A stretch of 64,000 nucleotides of DNA from Meandrina meandrites (lineage: Eukaryota; Cnidaria; Anthozoa; Scleractinia; Meandrinidae), in assembly GCA_963693305.1 (NCBI GenBank), contig OY855903.1:27471955-27535954 (forward strand), in the 5' to 3' direction. Every line of letters starts with the position of its first letter. Position 1 is the first letter of the stretch. The notes under the pieces were generated by a model that was not told the DNA's origin, ran no database searches, and worked only from the letters and a program-made list of their open reading frames with translations. The translations under genes were made by a program, and so were the position numbers. This document shows positions 1-11,360 of this stretch, in pieces.

Positions 1-404
1 GTTTCAAATGACCCAGTGCCAAAGAGGAAAAAACAATGATTACCTTATAAAAGTCAATTTTACATTACAGCAAAATCCTTGTCTCGCCACTAACAATCTC
101 AAACTTGCATGTGGATTTTTCTGATCCATCAATCCTGTTAAAAAGGGTAGAGCTTGAGCAGATGCTCATAGTGAGTGATCCTTTATAGATGTTTACATGA
201 TTGACAGATCAGAAATGCAAAAAAGATCCATGTTAAGGTTTGACATTGATGGTACTGATATTAGGACTTTCGATGCAATAAACAGGGTGCAACCAACTTT
301 AGTAATTTGTAATCCAATAATTATAAAAATACATAGTTGCAAAAATGTCACTTGATAGCAAGCCTAGGAGGGGGTACTTGCTTTATACATGACAGGGAGG
401 CCAG

Positions 405-620
405 ATGTATTTTTTTTGGTTGAAAATTTACACTGTCGGTATTTTTTTGGGCCAAGCACCCCCTCAATTAACTGTGGGCCAAGAGATCTGTCATGTGTTT
501 TTTAAGTCATAAGACTGATTGAATAATTGTGTTAAAAGTGTTGAGATATTTAAGTCTGGTATTTTTTTGGGTAGAACAATTTGATGCCAGGTATTTTTTT
601 GGGTGCAACATTTCAAGCTT
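405..620. repeat. Short dispersed GGTATTTTTTTGGG-type repeat
   Basis: The motif GGTATTTTTTTGGG occurs at about 438-452, 558-572 and 590-603, with a variant near 405-418. Read on the minus strand it gives a lysine/proline-rich open stretch with a repeated PKKIP-like core. This looks like a degenerate tandem repeat, not a gene. I assign no function. Confidence 0.35.
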
Positions 621-636
621 ACAGTGCATTGTAACA

Positions 637-1093
637 CAGGGTTCATACAAAAAATCGCAACCATTTTTCCAGGACTTTTCAAGGACTTATCAAGGACCAA
701 ATTGAATTTTCAAGGACCACCTACCAGGAATGTATTTTCGCAGATGATATATAAAGGCAACATTCCCAGTCCAAGCTAACAGGTTTCTAAGGCTTCAAGT
801 GTTTGCTCCACGTCCTTCTCTACATTTTTCAGTTCACTTGTCTTTTCTCGTTATTAGCTGCTTTTACAACCGTGTTTTACAGTGTTTGAAGTTGTTTTAC
901 ACAGGAAAAGAAAATCAGTCAATGCACAGCAAAATTGGTTTTGATGCCTCTACATTTAAAGTTGAAGAAAATTCAAGGACTTTTCAAGGACTTACACAGA
1001 AATTCAATGACTTTTCAAGGAAAAATGGAATTCAAAGACTTTTCAAGGACTCCCACTAAAATTCAAGGACTTTTCAAGACTGTGCGAACCCTG
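637..1093. mobile_element. Non-autonomous hAT-like MITE with TTCAAGGACT subterminal repeats
   Basis: The segment begins CAGGGTTCATACA and ends TGTGCGAACCCTG, giving imperfect terminal inverted repeats (TIRs). Just inside both ends the motif TTCAAGGACT is repeated several times: about 675-715 on the left, and about 970-1070 on the right where further copies occur. Flanks share GTAACA (631-636 and 1093-1098), an imperfect candidate for the 8-bp duplication expected of hAT elements. The CAGGGTTC terminus and repeated subterminal motif are typical of small hAT-derived elements in animals, from established knowledge. The open frame inside it on the plus strand (799-1059) is built from these repeats and is not a gene. 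Confidence 0.6.
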
Positions 1094-1391
1094 TAACATG
1101 TATGTTGATTTACCAGCTACTGCTGTTGTCCCCAAACTAAGCCCAGTTTTACTCCAGTCTTCTATAAGAAAACAACTAAACATTGTTTAATATGTAGACA
1201 TTTTATTTTTCTATTCAAATATTTCAACTTGCACATATGGATGTAAATATTTTTTATATTTAATGGGTTATTGTTTTGAACTTCTTAACAACAAATGCAA
1301 CAGCAACTTATTAGAAATTATTAGGAATATACAAATATGGTCAAGGTGTCACAATAAATTAAATTGTTTCTTGCATGATGATTTTCAGAGT

Positions 1392-2844
1392 TTAGCTTTG
1401 CCTTAGTTGATCATACTCGTGGGAGGCTCTGCTTATATCCTTACGAAGTGCTTTTGATTTCATTTGTTTCAGTTTAATCTTATGTTTCTCGATAATATCT
1501 TTCGCAAAAGAAAAAGAACGCACTTTGACATACAAGTGTATGATGTTGTGCAAAACATCTTTGGCAACACTACTGTTGATCATCAGTTCGGCGTTGGATA
1601 ACAGTGAATTGCATGCTGAGACAACTTCAACATCATGAACAGATCTTGATATAATACTAGCAAAAGCAATATTTTGCACAGTAGTATTTGAAGTGGTATC
1701 CCTGAAATAATGTTCAGTTCTCTCAAAAATTGATTGAGCATTTTTTGTAATTGCCCACAAACCACCACGATTTAAGGATGAAGTTAACTTCTGGCATTCA
1801 ATGGCATTCTGGTCTTCTAATTTGCCAGCCTTGAGGATGGAGATTGCCTGCTCACTTTCTCATGATTTACTGGCATGCTTGGTATGAAGTTTATGAAGCA
1901 CATAACCGCCAATATACTGCAGTCCAGCTATTTCTTCATCTGAAAGTTTAGTTAATGGGGCGCAAGTATAAATGCTTTCAATTTTCTCCTTGCTGTGTGC
2001 CAACATGCAATCAGCAACCTTCGTAGACAGTAGTGTAGCAGCGTTCCTTGATAATCCTTCAAAATGCTTAACTGCATTCAGAGCTATGGTTGAGTAGAAG
2101 CAAGAATAAAATCTTTCAGCATTTCCAGACTTTGTCAAGCGTTTATATAGGTCTTCAATGTCGCAGAATTCAGCTGGTAAGTCTTGTAGACCGTTGTTGT
2201 AGGTGTAGGATCTTAGCTCGTCTCTGATTGTTTTTGGATAAATTTTGTTGTCAGCAATTTTGTGTTTAGCCTTTTCAACAATTCTTGAGTAAGCTACAAA
2301 AGTTAAAAAGCTTTCTTGTCCTCCTTCTTTCTGCTTCTCAACATCTTCTCTCGTATCTCTGTGTTTAACTGTCTTGTGTCGTTTCAGTCCGCTCTTGCTT
2401 TTGCATTTCTTGTGGCACAGTTCGCACACAATGTCTTCGAGTTGAACCTGTTGTAAGCAAAAGTTTCAGTCGAGAAATCAGTCATAAGACTATACTACTA
2501 CAGAGTCTAGTTCTAAGCATAGATATAAATGGAAATAAGAAAACGCTCAATAGTTACATCGTCGGTACAGTACACCACATAGTTATAAGGATTTAGTTAT
2601 AATACAAGTCGCTACAAAAAAAAGCAGCACCGATGATACGCGATGACCGTCAATCGAGCTGAAAGATGATGAACGTCAAAACACGGCGCTTTTCGCTAAA
2701 TTTTGGGTCGCTAAGAAAGAATGTTATACTCACTTCATCGGCAGCTTCTCCAAACTGTTTATCAAGCTCTTCTTCGTCTTCCAAAATACCTAAAATAGCG
2801 TCAAAATCGTCTCCAAAGAAAAACAAATCGTTCGTGTCCGCCAT
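1392..2844 (-). pseudogene. Two-exon C2H2 zinc-finger protein gene with one nonsense codon
   Basis: Exon 1 is 2734-2844 (37 codons, starting ATGGCGGAC) and ends at a GTGAGT donor. Exon 2 is 1392-2447, after a CAG acceptor. The junction is phase 0 and keeps the frame open. Residues 1-37 are acidic and aromatic. Residues 45-66 form one C2H2 finger (C45-x2-C48-x12-H61-x4-H66). The remaining ~320 residues are helical-looking, with no family domain I can name. A TGA at 1860-1862 (codon 233) interrupts an otherwise continuous frame of 388 codons; the frame resumes directly and stays open to TAA at 1392-1394. I recall multicopy coral proteins of this type: short acidic N-terminus, single finger, long uncharacterised tail. 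The role is unknown; nucleic-acid binding is inferred from the finger alone. The single CGA-to-TGA-type change could be a recent loss, a polymorphism or an error. Confidence 0.7.
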
Positions 2845-2889
2845 ATTGTTTTGGAATAAACGCTTGTCATGTGCACGGTCAATGTCACG

Positions 2890-5865
2890 TGACGGTGCAA
2901 TTCAACCTCAAATGTAAAACAAAAGGCCGGTCCTTTGATGTGTGCCGGCTTTCACAACCAGTCCCCTTGATTAACTATGGCTACATCCATTAACCAAAGG
3001 TTATATCTTTTTCTCTCATGTTACCTTCTCTTACACAGCAGTGGGTTCCCTACAACGTCCAAGTAAGTGTAAGCATTCTGTCCTATAAATGTCCAATAAA
3101 ATCAAATTTCCTCCCTGTGCACCGTACCAAGATTTAGATAAATTTCTAAATATTCTTTATCTTGCAGTAACAAAACACTTCCTTTCATCTCAAACCACAT
3201 TAACCTCCTACAATTTCCCACGCAGACACTGTAATCAATAAAACCAAAACCCCTACTTACAAATGGACACCATAACTTCATTCATATGACAATTCCCATC
3301 CCCCGCATCAGGTAATACACTGCACTGACCTCTACATATGTAACCTATAACTTCAATTTTCAGCAACAACTGCGGAGGCATCAACTCAGACAGGTAAATT
3401 TCCAAACATTCTTACACTAATTTCAGTCCACCTCATCTATCAATCTAGACTATACCCATACATTATACTTGACCTCCCCCTGTACTTCCAAAAATATTGA
3501 TTCCTCCAGACCTCATTTCCAATTTATACACCACTAGAACACAAGCTAATAAATTAATTACCAATTCTTATAGTAAACCAAATTCATTTGCTATTACAAC
3601 CTTAGCACAACAAGGAAACAACTCAGAAAGACCATCAAGACGTTCGACCTTATTGTTCTTACGTCCCCAAACCGGAAGTTTGTGATTCACGGACTCATTC
3701 ATTCTCATCCCACAGCCCTTTTTGCTTTTCTTGGCCAGCAGGGCCTTGCCACAAGAAACGAAGGGCTCTGCAGACAGGATTTCCAGTCCTCTAAGACTCT
3801 ATTCGCTATATATCTGAGTAAAGAGACAACGTAGCCATTGTCCAATTTCTTGAGGGGTATGGAGACAGGCTTTCCAGTCCTAGACTCTATTCCCTATATA
3901 TGTCGGTAAACAGACAATGTAGGCATTGTCCAATCTGTAAGATCTTTACATGATCTTTCCAACATTGCATGTCCAAAACGAATTTGCTGACATCCCCCCT
4001 TCCTATTTTTACGACTGCTTTGCGTATGCAAAAGAGGCAGTTAGGGATATCTGAGTGGTTTGTGGCCATCACTCCTTCGGTCGATCAGATGTAAATCAAA
4101 CTTTCAGGAACCAAAAAATCAAACTTTCAGGAAACTTTCAGAGAGAAACAATTCGGCAAATCTTTCACCAAACGACCCGAAACTACAAGAGTCAGAATAG
4201 GTCTGACAACCCCTTTTGTATTCTCGATCGAAATAGATATTTCACAATAATTTAGCTTACCACAAGCATACAGGATGCCAGGAGCCATTGATTAGATTAT
4301 CTGCGATGCACACTAGACACCATTGCGGTTTCATTAATCTTTGTTTTATCAATTCATTTTCCAAATTCAATGGCTCATAGCCACTTGAAAAAAAACAACG
4401 TTGAACATGGTGCCCCTGAATACATTTCTGACATGAGTAACCCATAAACTCACAGTGCCGAATCTTTAACAAAAATGTCAATGTCAGAACATTTCCACAT
4501 GAATTAACATCCTTAAACTTTTACGTATTCTTACAGCATAACCTATATTTTCAGGTTTCTCACTTCCATACTCTCTCTCTATTCCAGTAACACAAAGAAC
4601 AAAGACCCAGCCCTTTTATACCGGTAAGACTTCAAATTTACTGAAAGTTCGCCTAACAAGTCACAAATTAATGATAAAAAATCTACTCGTAGCACAGCAA
4701 TCTTTTGTATCTTACTTGAAACATCTCACACCAAGTCACCTTCTGTACTAACCGCAGGATTAAATTCTAAAGAACTCTAGACAAAGTTCATCTCAAATCT
4801 CGTAAAAATGTTCAAAACCCTTGTTATTTTGTTTTCAACTAGCGTAAAACGTCAGTTTTTACCAACTGAACATTCAATTTACGGCAATTTAAGTTCTCTG
4901 GTTTCTCGGTCCCAACAATAATTCAATAGTTAAAATAACGAGTAATAACAAAATAGTGGAAAAGTATGTTTGAAAGAAAAACAGAAGAATCATGTGACAT
5001 ACTTTAAAGTGAAAAACAAAACTATCGGGTTACAGTGTTCATCAGTGTTGCAAACAAAAAAGGTTGTGTTACGGTAGTAAAGATAACCGCGAGTATCACG
5101 TCAGGCATTTTAATGTTAAAGTGAAATAAGATAAACAAACAAACTATATAAAACACCATACTTTTAATTAATCAGCCACGTCGCATTCTGCACTGTCCTT
5201 TGAGTCTCTGAGTTTTAACTCCCCATAACCCTTCAAAACATGTGTGAACCTTTTCATACAAATAAACTATGAAAGTTACGAGCTATGAAATTCACCAAAA
5301 AGTTACTCTTTCATAAAAAAAAGTGATAAAAAAAATTGTCTAATACACTCAGCAACAAAATTCAAAATTCAAAATCAGATCACTAGAGAAGATGCGATAC
5401 TTGATACAAATACTGGAGTTTACTGGGGAGGAGACAGGGAGCAGGAGCCAATGGACCTTACAACTTAAAAACTGCCACAAATTTTAAAACAACACCACTC
5501 TCTGTCCCTCTTCTTAACCTAAAATAACATGTTTTCATTTTTTTTCAGAATGCAGTAGCAAATGCCGCCACAGAGGCCATTTCCTGGCATACCTTAAGTA
5601 AATTTAAAACCTAACACTTGCGGCATTTTTTTTTACTTCTTAAGTTGCATAATATAAACCTATTTGTTTTAAAGTTTACATACCATTTTTCCTGTTTCTC
5701 TTTCCTTTGTTAGTAGAAATTAGCCTTTGTTGGTTTGGTGTTGTTCCTTTTCAATGGCAACAGATTCCAAATTCTTTGATTTTCTCCTTCAAATGCATTA
5801 TGCCTTTCCCAAATTCAATCCTAAAGTTCAATGACACCACAGTCCGTTCCAATGGTTTAAATCCC
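2890..5865. other. Gene-poor intergenic stretch
   Basis: No convincing long open frame is present. Several very short stretches look like microexons between AG and GT on the plus strand: about 3040-3061, 3364-3392, 4589-4622 and 5550-5592. Each is 20-45 bp, and I cannot join them into a recognisable protein. An imperfect local duplication lies within it (listed separately). Confidence 0.3.
3773..3934. repeat. Imperfect tandem duplication, about 72-bp unit
   Basis: Copy 1 (3773-3846) and copy 2 (3864-3934) both run from GACAGG, through TTTCCAGTCCT and CTCTATTC, to CATTGTCCAAT. They differ by scattered substitutions and small indels. No coding function is seen. Confidence 0.6.
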
Positions 5866-5869
5866 TGGC

Positions 5870-6125
5870 CAAACGCTCGTAACATTTCAACCCAACATAT
5901 CGCAACAATGTTGGGCACAACATGGCCCAACATGTTGCATACATTTGGCCACTCCAGCTGTTGCAAGATGTTGAATAGCGCAAACTGAACTAGCGTACAT
6001 ACTCCGGCGCAACAATGTTGCACGAACGTGGCCAAACGAGTACAACATCATGCAACATCCAATATAGAAAAATTTGACTATTTTCAAACTTGAGCCAACA
6101 ACACGCAACATGTTGCAACATGGCT
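5870..6125. repeat. CAACATGTTG palindrome-rich repeat
   Basis: The core CAACATGTTG and variants (GCAACAATGTTGC, CCAACATGTTGCA) recur in both orientations, often next to GGCCAAACG or GTTTGGCC. The arrangement resembles a foldback or MITE-derived repeat. It directly abuts the 5'-truncated Penelope-like element downstream. Confidence 0.55.
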
Positions 6126-6159
6126 TCCGTGTTCAACGTATAAGGGACTACAACCTATG

Positions 6160-7480
6160 GAGCAAAATTTGATTTTATGCAATACACAAGATGTTTCTTC
6201 ACTTCAATCCCAGTAGATTTGGCGATAGATATTGTTCAACGCAAACTTGGTGAGACAACTGAATGGAAAGCCCTTACAAGCTTGACACAAGCTCAAGCTC
6301 TCGATCTACTCTCCTTCGTACTTAACAACAGCTATTTCTCATCTGAAGGAACTCAGTACCACCAAGTATTTGGCTGTGCGATGGGATCGCCTGTCAGCGC
6401 AGTGATCGCCGAATTAGTCATGGAAGAAATTGAGGAAAAGGCCTTAGCCTCTGCACCAGTAAAACTGCGCTGGTGGCACCGCTACGTTGACAACTCTAAT
6501 GCGTGCCTAAAGAGTGAAAGCATCAGAGCTTTTCACAGCCATCTGAATTCCATTAACCCTCATATCCAATTCACGATAGAAATGCCAACTACAGGCGCAG
6601 AAGGCCAAACCATAGCTTTCCTTGATACAAGTAACACGGCATCTGCGAGTGGTCAAGTGGAAGTGGACAGGAAACCCACGCACACAAACATCTCGCCTTC
6701 GAGTCGCATAGTCCTGCGCAAAGCAAACGAGCTGTAGCAAAGACACAAATGGACCGTGCCAAATATCTTCCCTCAACCTCTGAGCAGAAACAGAGCGAAA
6801 AACAACAAGTAATCAGTGACCTTAAAGTCAATGGATACCCCCAAAGTTTCATCGATCGTTGCCTTGCTCCGGCTCAAGAAACCATACAGCCACAAAACCA
6901 AGAAAGTCAAGAGAGTCCAAGGGGTTACGCTTCAATCCCTTACATAAAAGGTGTTTCCGAGAGTTCGACGTGTGCTTAGCAGAGAAAACGTAAGAACAAC
7001 TTTCAAGCCTGTTAAAACATTGGGCAGTATCGTTAAGAAACCAAAAGACTGCCCCGCCACAAATCAGATCAAGGGAATTGTGTACAAAGTCAAATGCAAA
7101 ACATGTGATTTTGCCTATGTGGGAGAGAGCAAAAGATCGTGGAATTCGCGCGGCGCAGAGCACAAGCCTGGCACAAGATCTAATAACGAAAGCGCAATAA
7201 GACTTCACGCGGAAACAACAGACCATGACATTCATCCGGATTATGTAAAAAATTTTAGAAAGAAATGTCAACAATAGGAAACAACGCCTATTCCTAGAAG
7301 CGCTACATTCCATCCAAGACATTAACTGTGTGAATGAGCATGTGCAATTCCTGCAAGTTTATTTAACATTGGGAACATCCCTAGAGACCGGCGGTGTATA
7401 AAAAACTTATTATGCAAGAAACTGAACCAAAAATTTTTACTCTGATGAAGGTAACAGAGAGTTACCGAAAATTCAGTTTT
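6160..7480 (+). pseudogene. 5'-truncated Penelope-like retroelement (RT plus GIY-YIG endonuclease)
   Basis: The frame 6177-6737 carries reverse-transcriptase features of Penelope-like elements: the FTSIPVDLA segment, the catalytic-region signature GCAMGSPVSAVIAELVMEEI and then YVDN where an active enzyme has YVDD. After a frameshift near 6700 the linker continues at 6749-6955. After another shift near 6955 it runs into a GIY-YIG endonuclease domain (about 7060-7330) with the VYKVKCKTC and YVGES segments. Further homology (EALHS, then NEHVQF) continues past the stop at 7275. The RT N-terminal half is missing, and the 5' side runs straight into the CAACATGTTG repeat. The 3' tail contains CTCTGATGAAGGTAAC, a type of tail seen in other coral Penelope-like copies. 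It is non-functional: truncated, at least two frameshifts, and D-to-N at a catalytic position. Confidence 0.85.
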
Positions 7481-7718
7481 ATACGCTTTTTAGCAACCGA
7501 TTTTAAGATCAGATACAACCAAAATTTTTATTGTTTCAAAAAGTGACGTCATTTCTAAATTGACGTTGTTGCCATAGTAGCATAATGCAGCACAATCAAA
7601 ATCATTTAGTTGTAGCCCTTTCATTGACAAGTTGTTCCATGAAACGCAAGCCTGTTAGATTACATTTGTTAAGAAAAAAGTAGGGGGCAATAAATAAAGT
7701 GTAATGAAAGTGGGTGCT

Positions 7719-7970
7719 GGCGTGAAAGCATTCTCGTCCCCAGAGTCCATGATCCTTCTGGACTGTGCCAGGGATTGAGACCTCTGGCTGCTCCCAATTT
7801 CTGAACATGTGCAGAGTACTCGCTCTGTCTTTCACAGCCAACCAGATTGCTCAGATTTGACAACGAGTCGGTGAATCGTGGACTTCCGGTGTTGGAGGCG
7901 GCCAGAGGTCTCGATCCCTGGCGCAGTCCAGAAGGATCGTGGGCTCTGGGGATGAGAATGGCGTGAAAGC
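7719..7970. mobile_element. Mutator-type MITE with 59-bp TIRs and 11-bp target duplication
   Basis: The direct repeat GGCGTGAAAGC at 7719-7729 and 7960-7970 brackets a 230-bp element (7730-7959). Its ends are inverted repeats: 7730-7788 and 7901-7959 match at 54 of 59 positions by my hand alignment, starting ATTCTC(G/A)TCCCCAGAG. Long TIRs with a 9-11 bp target duplication are characteristic of Mutator-like elements (established knowledge). It has no coding capacity, so it would need a transposase in trans. Confidence 0.85.
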
Positions 7971-8636
7971 TGGAAGGAGATACTGATAATACGATTAGAA
8001 ATACATGGGAAATTAGGGGTTCCTCTGCCAACGATTTATCCTGGCAACTATTACGATTTTTCCAACTAGTTTAGTTAAACAAAGGTTTCTGTGAAAATAC
8101 AACACAGGAGCGAAACATTATTCTTGCGCTAAGATAAGAACATAGCAAATGCTAGAACTTATTTAAGACACCCAGGAAACCTCTAGTTAATGTATTTCCA
8201 GTGTCGTTAATGAGTTGTATATAAATTGTTCGTGTTTTTGCTAGGCCATTTGCATTATGACATCAAACGTGCAGACTCCTGGTAGTTGTAGTCAGGTTCG
8301 CCCCAAATAACGACAAACAAATAATGCTGATTGTCTGTTGTTTTGCTTAGGTCTCGCCGTTTTGGTTTAAAAAGGTCTAAAAATTTAAATAAATACAGGC
8401 TTTCATAGCAAAGCCAACTCGGTCTATGTTTTACCACAGGACGAAACATTGCAAGCTGTTATTGTGGCTGTGGTTTCTACCTTGATATTAAGTGCAATTT
8501 TTTCGGCTAACTTTCAACGGACATGCGCGCTGGTTAAATTTCTCCACCAAATGACAAATTCAGTTGCGCAATCAAAGCCATTACAAGGTAATAAAAAGTA
8601 CAAAAATTTTACCATTTGATGCGAGTAACATAAGGG
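7971..8636. other. Intergenic, no feature seen
   Basis: AT-rich sequence without a convincing open frame, splice-bounded exon or repeat in either strand. Confidence 0.4.
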
Positions 8637-8638
8637 AA

Positions 8639-8673
<35 letters not shown>

Positions 8674-8674
8674 A
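8637..8674. repeat. (AAAT)n microsatellite
   Basis: About nine AAAT units. On the minus strand it follows an AATAAAG motif, so it could be the simple-repeat tail of a LINE whose body lies in 8675-9200; I could not recognise any LINE protein there. Confidence 0.85.
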
Positions 8675-9640
8675 CTTTATTCATAGTTTTAAATGAAACG
8701 TTAAAACTTACAAAGTCATTAGAAATTGAGATGGAAATAGCTGGCTATTTAGAATAAAAAAAGACATCTATTTACAAAGCACTTCTTAAACCTCTCTGTG
8801 TTAACATGTGGGATCTGGTAAGGATGCGTCCTACTGCGTAGAGCGCGGTTCTTAAGTGGGGGGAGAAGATCCTGCAAGGGATGCGAGGAAGTACCCATAA
8901 TATTGCGAAGATGTCTTTGGATTGGCTAAAGTAAGGAAGTTTGTTGACATGAGTCTCAACCACAAGGGATGAAGAGCTTCCAGAAAGAAATTTACAACAC
9001 TGGGAGACAGTACAGAATGTATTTCTAGTGATAGGCAGTTGCAAGAGATGGCAGTTTTACCAAAACAAACGTATTTAGAAATGGAAAATTTAAAGATTTT
9101 ATCACAAAAAAGGTAGATATGCAATGCTTCAAAATAAAATCCATTTGAAAGCATCTTACGCAATACAAAGAAACCACGAACTGGAAGAGGTAATTTCAAT
9201 TGTTTTCTCCAAAACCCATTGTGTTGTTTTTGTTTGTTTTTAGTGATAACTTTTTCATTGCCTTTGAAAAACTAAAAAAATATATATTTCTTTTAATGAT
9301 AAATATTCATCCTTAACTTAACTTTTTAATGCCAAGAGAGCTGGAAATCACATTTCTATTCAGCCACCTAAATAGTCACAGCCGCCTACCAACTTCAAAT
9401 CTTATTTCCGCCTCCTGAGGACAATAGACAATTTCTCTCTTTTTGATCCATTGCGTTTGATTTTACGTTTTTTTGCTTGTTATGCTTAATGAGTAATGCT
9501 TGTACCACATTTGTTATGGTGTGGAATTAATAAAAAAGTGATTCCTTTCAATCGTTTTTGTTCAATTTGTTTTTCTTGCTATTCTGTTCGTACTTTATTA
9601 TCTTTCCCTGTTTTCCTTATTTTTTACAGTTTGTTGTCTG
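8675..9640. other. Intergenic, unidentified
   Basis: Two overlapping minus-strand open frames (8772-9044 and 8852-9199) have no motif I recognise, and their composition does not look selected. I call no gene. From 9200 to 9640 the sequence is AT-rich and featureless. Confidence 0.3.
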
Positions 9641-9642
9641 AA

Positions 9643-9660
9643 GGGGGGGGGGGGGGGGGG
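9643..9660. repeat. Poly-G run of 18
   Basis: An uninterrupted G tract just upstream of the DIRS-like fragment. Homopolymers of this length are prone to length error in assemblies. Confidence 0.95.
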
Positions 9661-9741
9661 AGTCTCGTTTATTAGGACACTTTGCGTTCTTCTTAGACAT
9701 CTTTCAGATTTAAGTTTCAGTTCTTTTTTTTTTCCTTTCCA

Positions 9742-10445
9742 GCCTCCCTCCAAGTGCTGCAAAATCTCCTACACCATCCCGCACGGGAGTCCTCGGATTC
9801 TTTTCTCTTGAGCACCTTCATCAACTTCCCTTGTATGTCAGTAAGGACGCATATCAAACTGTGTGCGATGATAAATCTGGATATGATCACATCCTCCTTG
9901 CCCCATCCAGCAGGACCTACTTTGGATTTGAGTGGAATGGGTGGTACTTCACCAGTAATACCATTCCTTCTGGTTGGAAGTTATCAGCCTCGTGAACCAC
10001 TCCAATGACCTTCTTGTTTCCCACTACTTTCGTTCCATTTACATTCCTTGCTCCTTGTACATTAATGACTGTCACTCCTTGCACATTCGTTTACCACTTG
10101 ATTCCAACCTTGTGAAGTCCCTTAACAAACTGAACCTCGGCAGTGCCCATATTGCGTCCTTCTTGGTCTGTTATACGTTAATCAAACTGGCTTACTGTAT
10201 TGGGCTTCAGAAATCTATCCTTCAGCCATCACAATCAATTACTTTTCTTGGGTTTGAGTGCAACTCCTGCTTGCAGGCCTTTCACCTTCTTCCAGATAAG
10301 AAGCAGAAGTTCATTTTTCTTGTCGAAGCGATCCTGGATTCCAGCCGGCTTTTCTATGACTGACTTGCAAAGATTAGCAGAAAAGTGTATGTCAATGTCT
10401 ATGGTGGTGCTGTGTTCCAGGTTATTCACTATTTTCATTTATTCA
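9742..10445 (+). pseudogene. DIRS-like reverse transcriptase / RNase H fragment
   Basis: The first frame reads into CDDKSGYDHILLAPSSRTYF, followed by FGFEWNGWYFTSNTIP: the palm motif-A region of DIRS-type (tyrosine-recombinase retroelement) RTs. After a frameshift near 10000 it continues through SHYFRSIYIPCSLYINDCHS, where the catalytic pair reads ND, not DD. Then comes a connection segment (GLQKSILQPSQSITFLGFEC, 10200-10260) typical of this RT class. Another shift near 10355 leads to a short thumb/RNase H-side segment, LQRLAEKCMSMSM. No recombinase or gag is adjacent. It is a decayed internal fragment. A tyrosine-recombinase fragment near 20.3 kb could come from a related element, but nothing joins the two. 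Confidence 0.7.
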
Positions 10446-10603
10446 AAAGGCACATAGATGTCTTTGTTATTCCCTACTTTACATATAGTTTCGTCTGTCA
10501 TACTGCACGCCCTGTCATATTATTCCCCAAGGAGTTTGTCATCTTTATAAGCACCTGCACATAGTTACTTCGTTCCAAGACAGGACAAAGAACTTAAGAA
10601 ATA

Positions 10604-11104
10604 TTGCCACGCAGTGAAAGGAAAATTGTCTCTCTAAAAGGCCTAAACGACATGGTAAAGCATTGCATCACTCTGGTCTGCAGGAGGCAGCAGATTGCAT
10701 CCTACTTCCATGATGAAAGTGCAGTTATTTGTGACAAGGCATGTCACATTTGTTCCAGTGGAGCTTTGGAACATTCTGCAGACCGCAGTGATGACGCTAT
10801 TGGAGTGCTTAAGTGTCTGAAATCATGCAGCAAATTCAGCTCAAAGTCATTGACATTTCATGGCTCCAAGTCAAATACTGTGACTTCAAAAGGATTCCAC
10901 AGCGTGAATGGGTATGGCAAGGGGCAAAACAAATTCAATGAAAAGGGGCTACTGAAGTTCATACAGTGCTTAATCACAGAAAACATTATTCATGAACAAC
11001 TGCACCCAGAAAATGATAAAATGACCACTCCATATTTAGTTAAAGGAAACAGTGCTGCAAGACTTGCCAATAAGGAGAGAGTTTTCCTTTATTACACAAA
11101 ATAA
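10604..11104 (+). pseudogene. RecQ-like helicase C-terminal fragment (zinc-binding plus winged-helix region)
   Basis: An unbroken 166-codon frame. Residues ~27-52 contain CRRQQIASYF, then CDKACHIC: the arginine/cysteine pattern of the RecQ zinc-binding domain (CRRxxIxxYF...CxxxCxxC). Residues ~75-166 resemble the RQC winged-helix domain, ending LANKERVFLYYTK. The helicase core that should precede it is absent; the upstream DNA is the DIRS-like fragment. RecQ enzymes unwind DNA at forks and recombination intermediates, but a piece without the motor cannot. A RecQ N-terminal half lies at 27986-28620 in the same orientation, 17 kb away and too far to be read as one gene with confidence. This is more likely an independent fragment of a multicopy RecQ-like family. 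Confidence 0.65.
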
Positions 11105-11200
11105 TTTCAAATCACATGAACATGGCTGTTTTAAAGCCTGAAAGATAATGGCCTTGCATGAAATGAATTTACTGTGAGGAACTGTTTACATGTGTTTAAT

Positions 11201-11290
11201 GGGCCATTTCCGAGTTACCCTTTGCCTCTGATACAAAACGAGTCTAAATGGAAATGACTTTGATTTGCATGAAAAATAGTCCGCCTCAAA
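11201..11290. mobile_element. Fragment of the GGCCATTTCCGAGTT MITE
   Basis: Begins GGCCATTTCCGAGTTACCC and continues through CTTTGCCTCTG and AAAACGAGTCTA, matching the left part of the complete element at 18726-18895. The right end is missing. Confidence 0.6.
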
Positions 11291-11360
11291 GATCGACACA
11301 TTCTATGGACTGCTTTACCTGCCCCCACACTAATGCATAGCAGACAATAAAAACCCCAGG

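Noticed and set aside
799..1059. 86-codon plus-strand frame inside the hAT-like MITE
   Set aside because: It is made of the element's TTCAAGGACT repeats.
1860..1862. In-frame TGA considered as a selenocysteine codon
   Set aside because: No SECIS-like hairpin was recognised downstream and the position is not in a redox motif; CGA-to-TGA decay is simpler.
3040..5592. Series of possible microexons between AG and GT
   Set aside because: Each is 20-45 bp; AG/GT pairs this close are common by chance in AT-rich DNA and no protein emerges.
8772..9199. Two overlapping minus-strand frames
   Set aside because: No recognisable motif and unconvincing composition. The (AAAT)n next to them hinted at a LINE tail, but I see no LINE protein.
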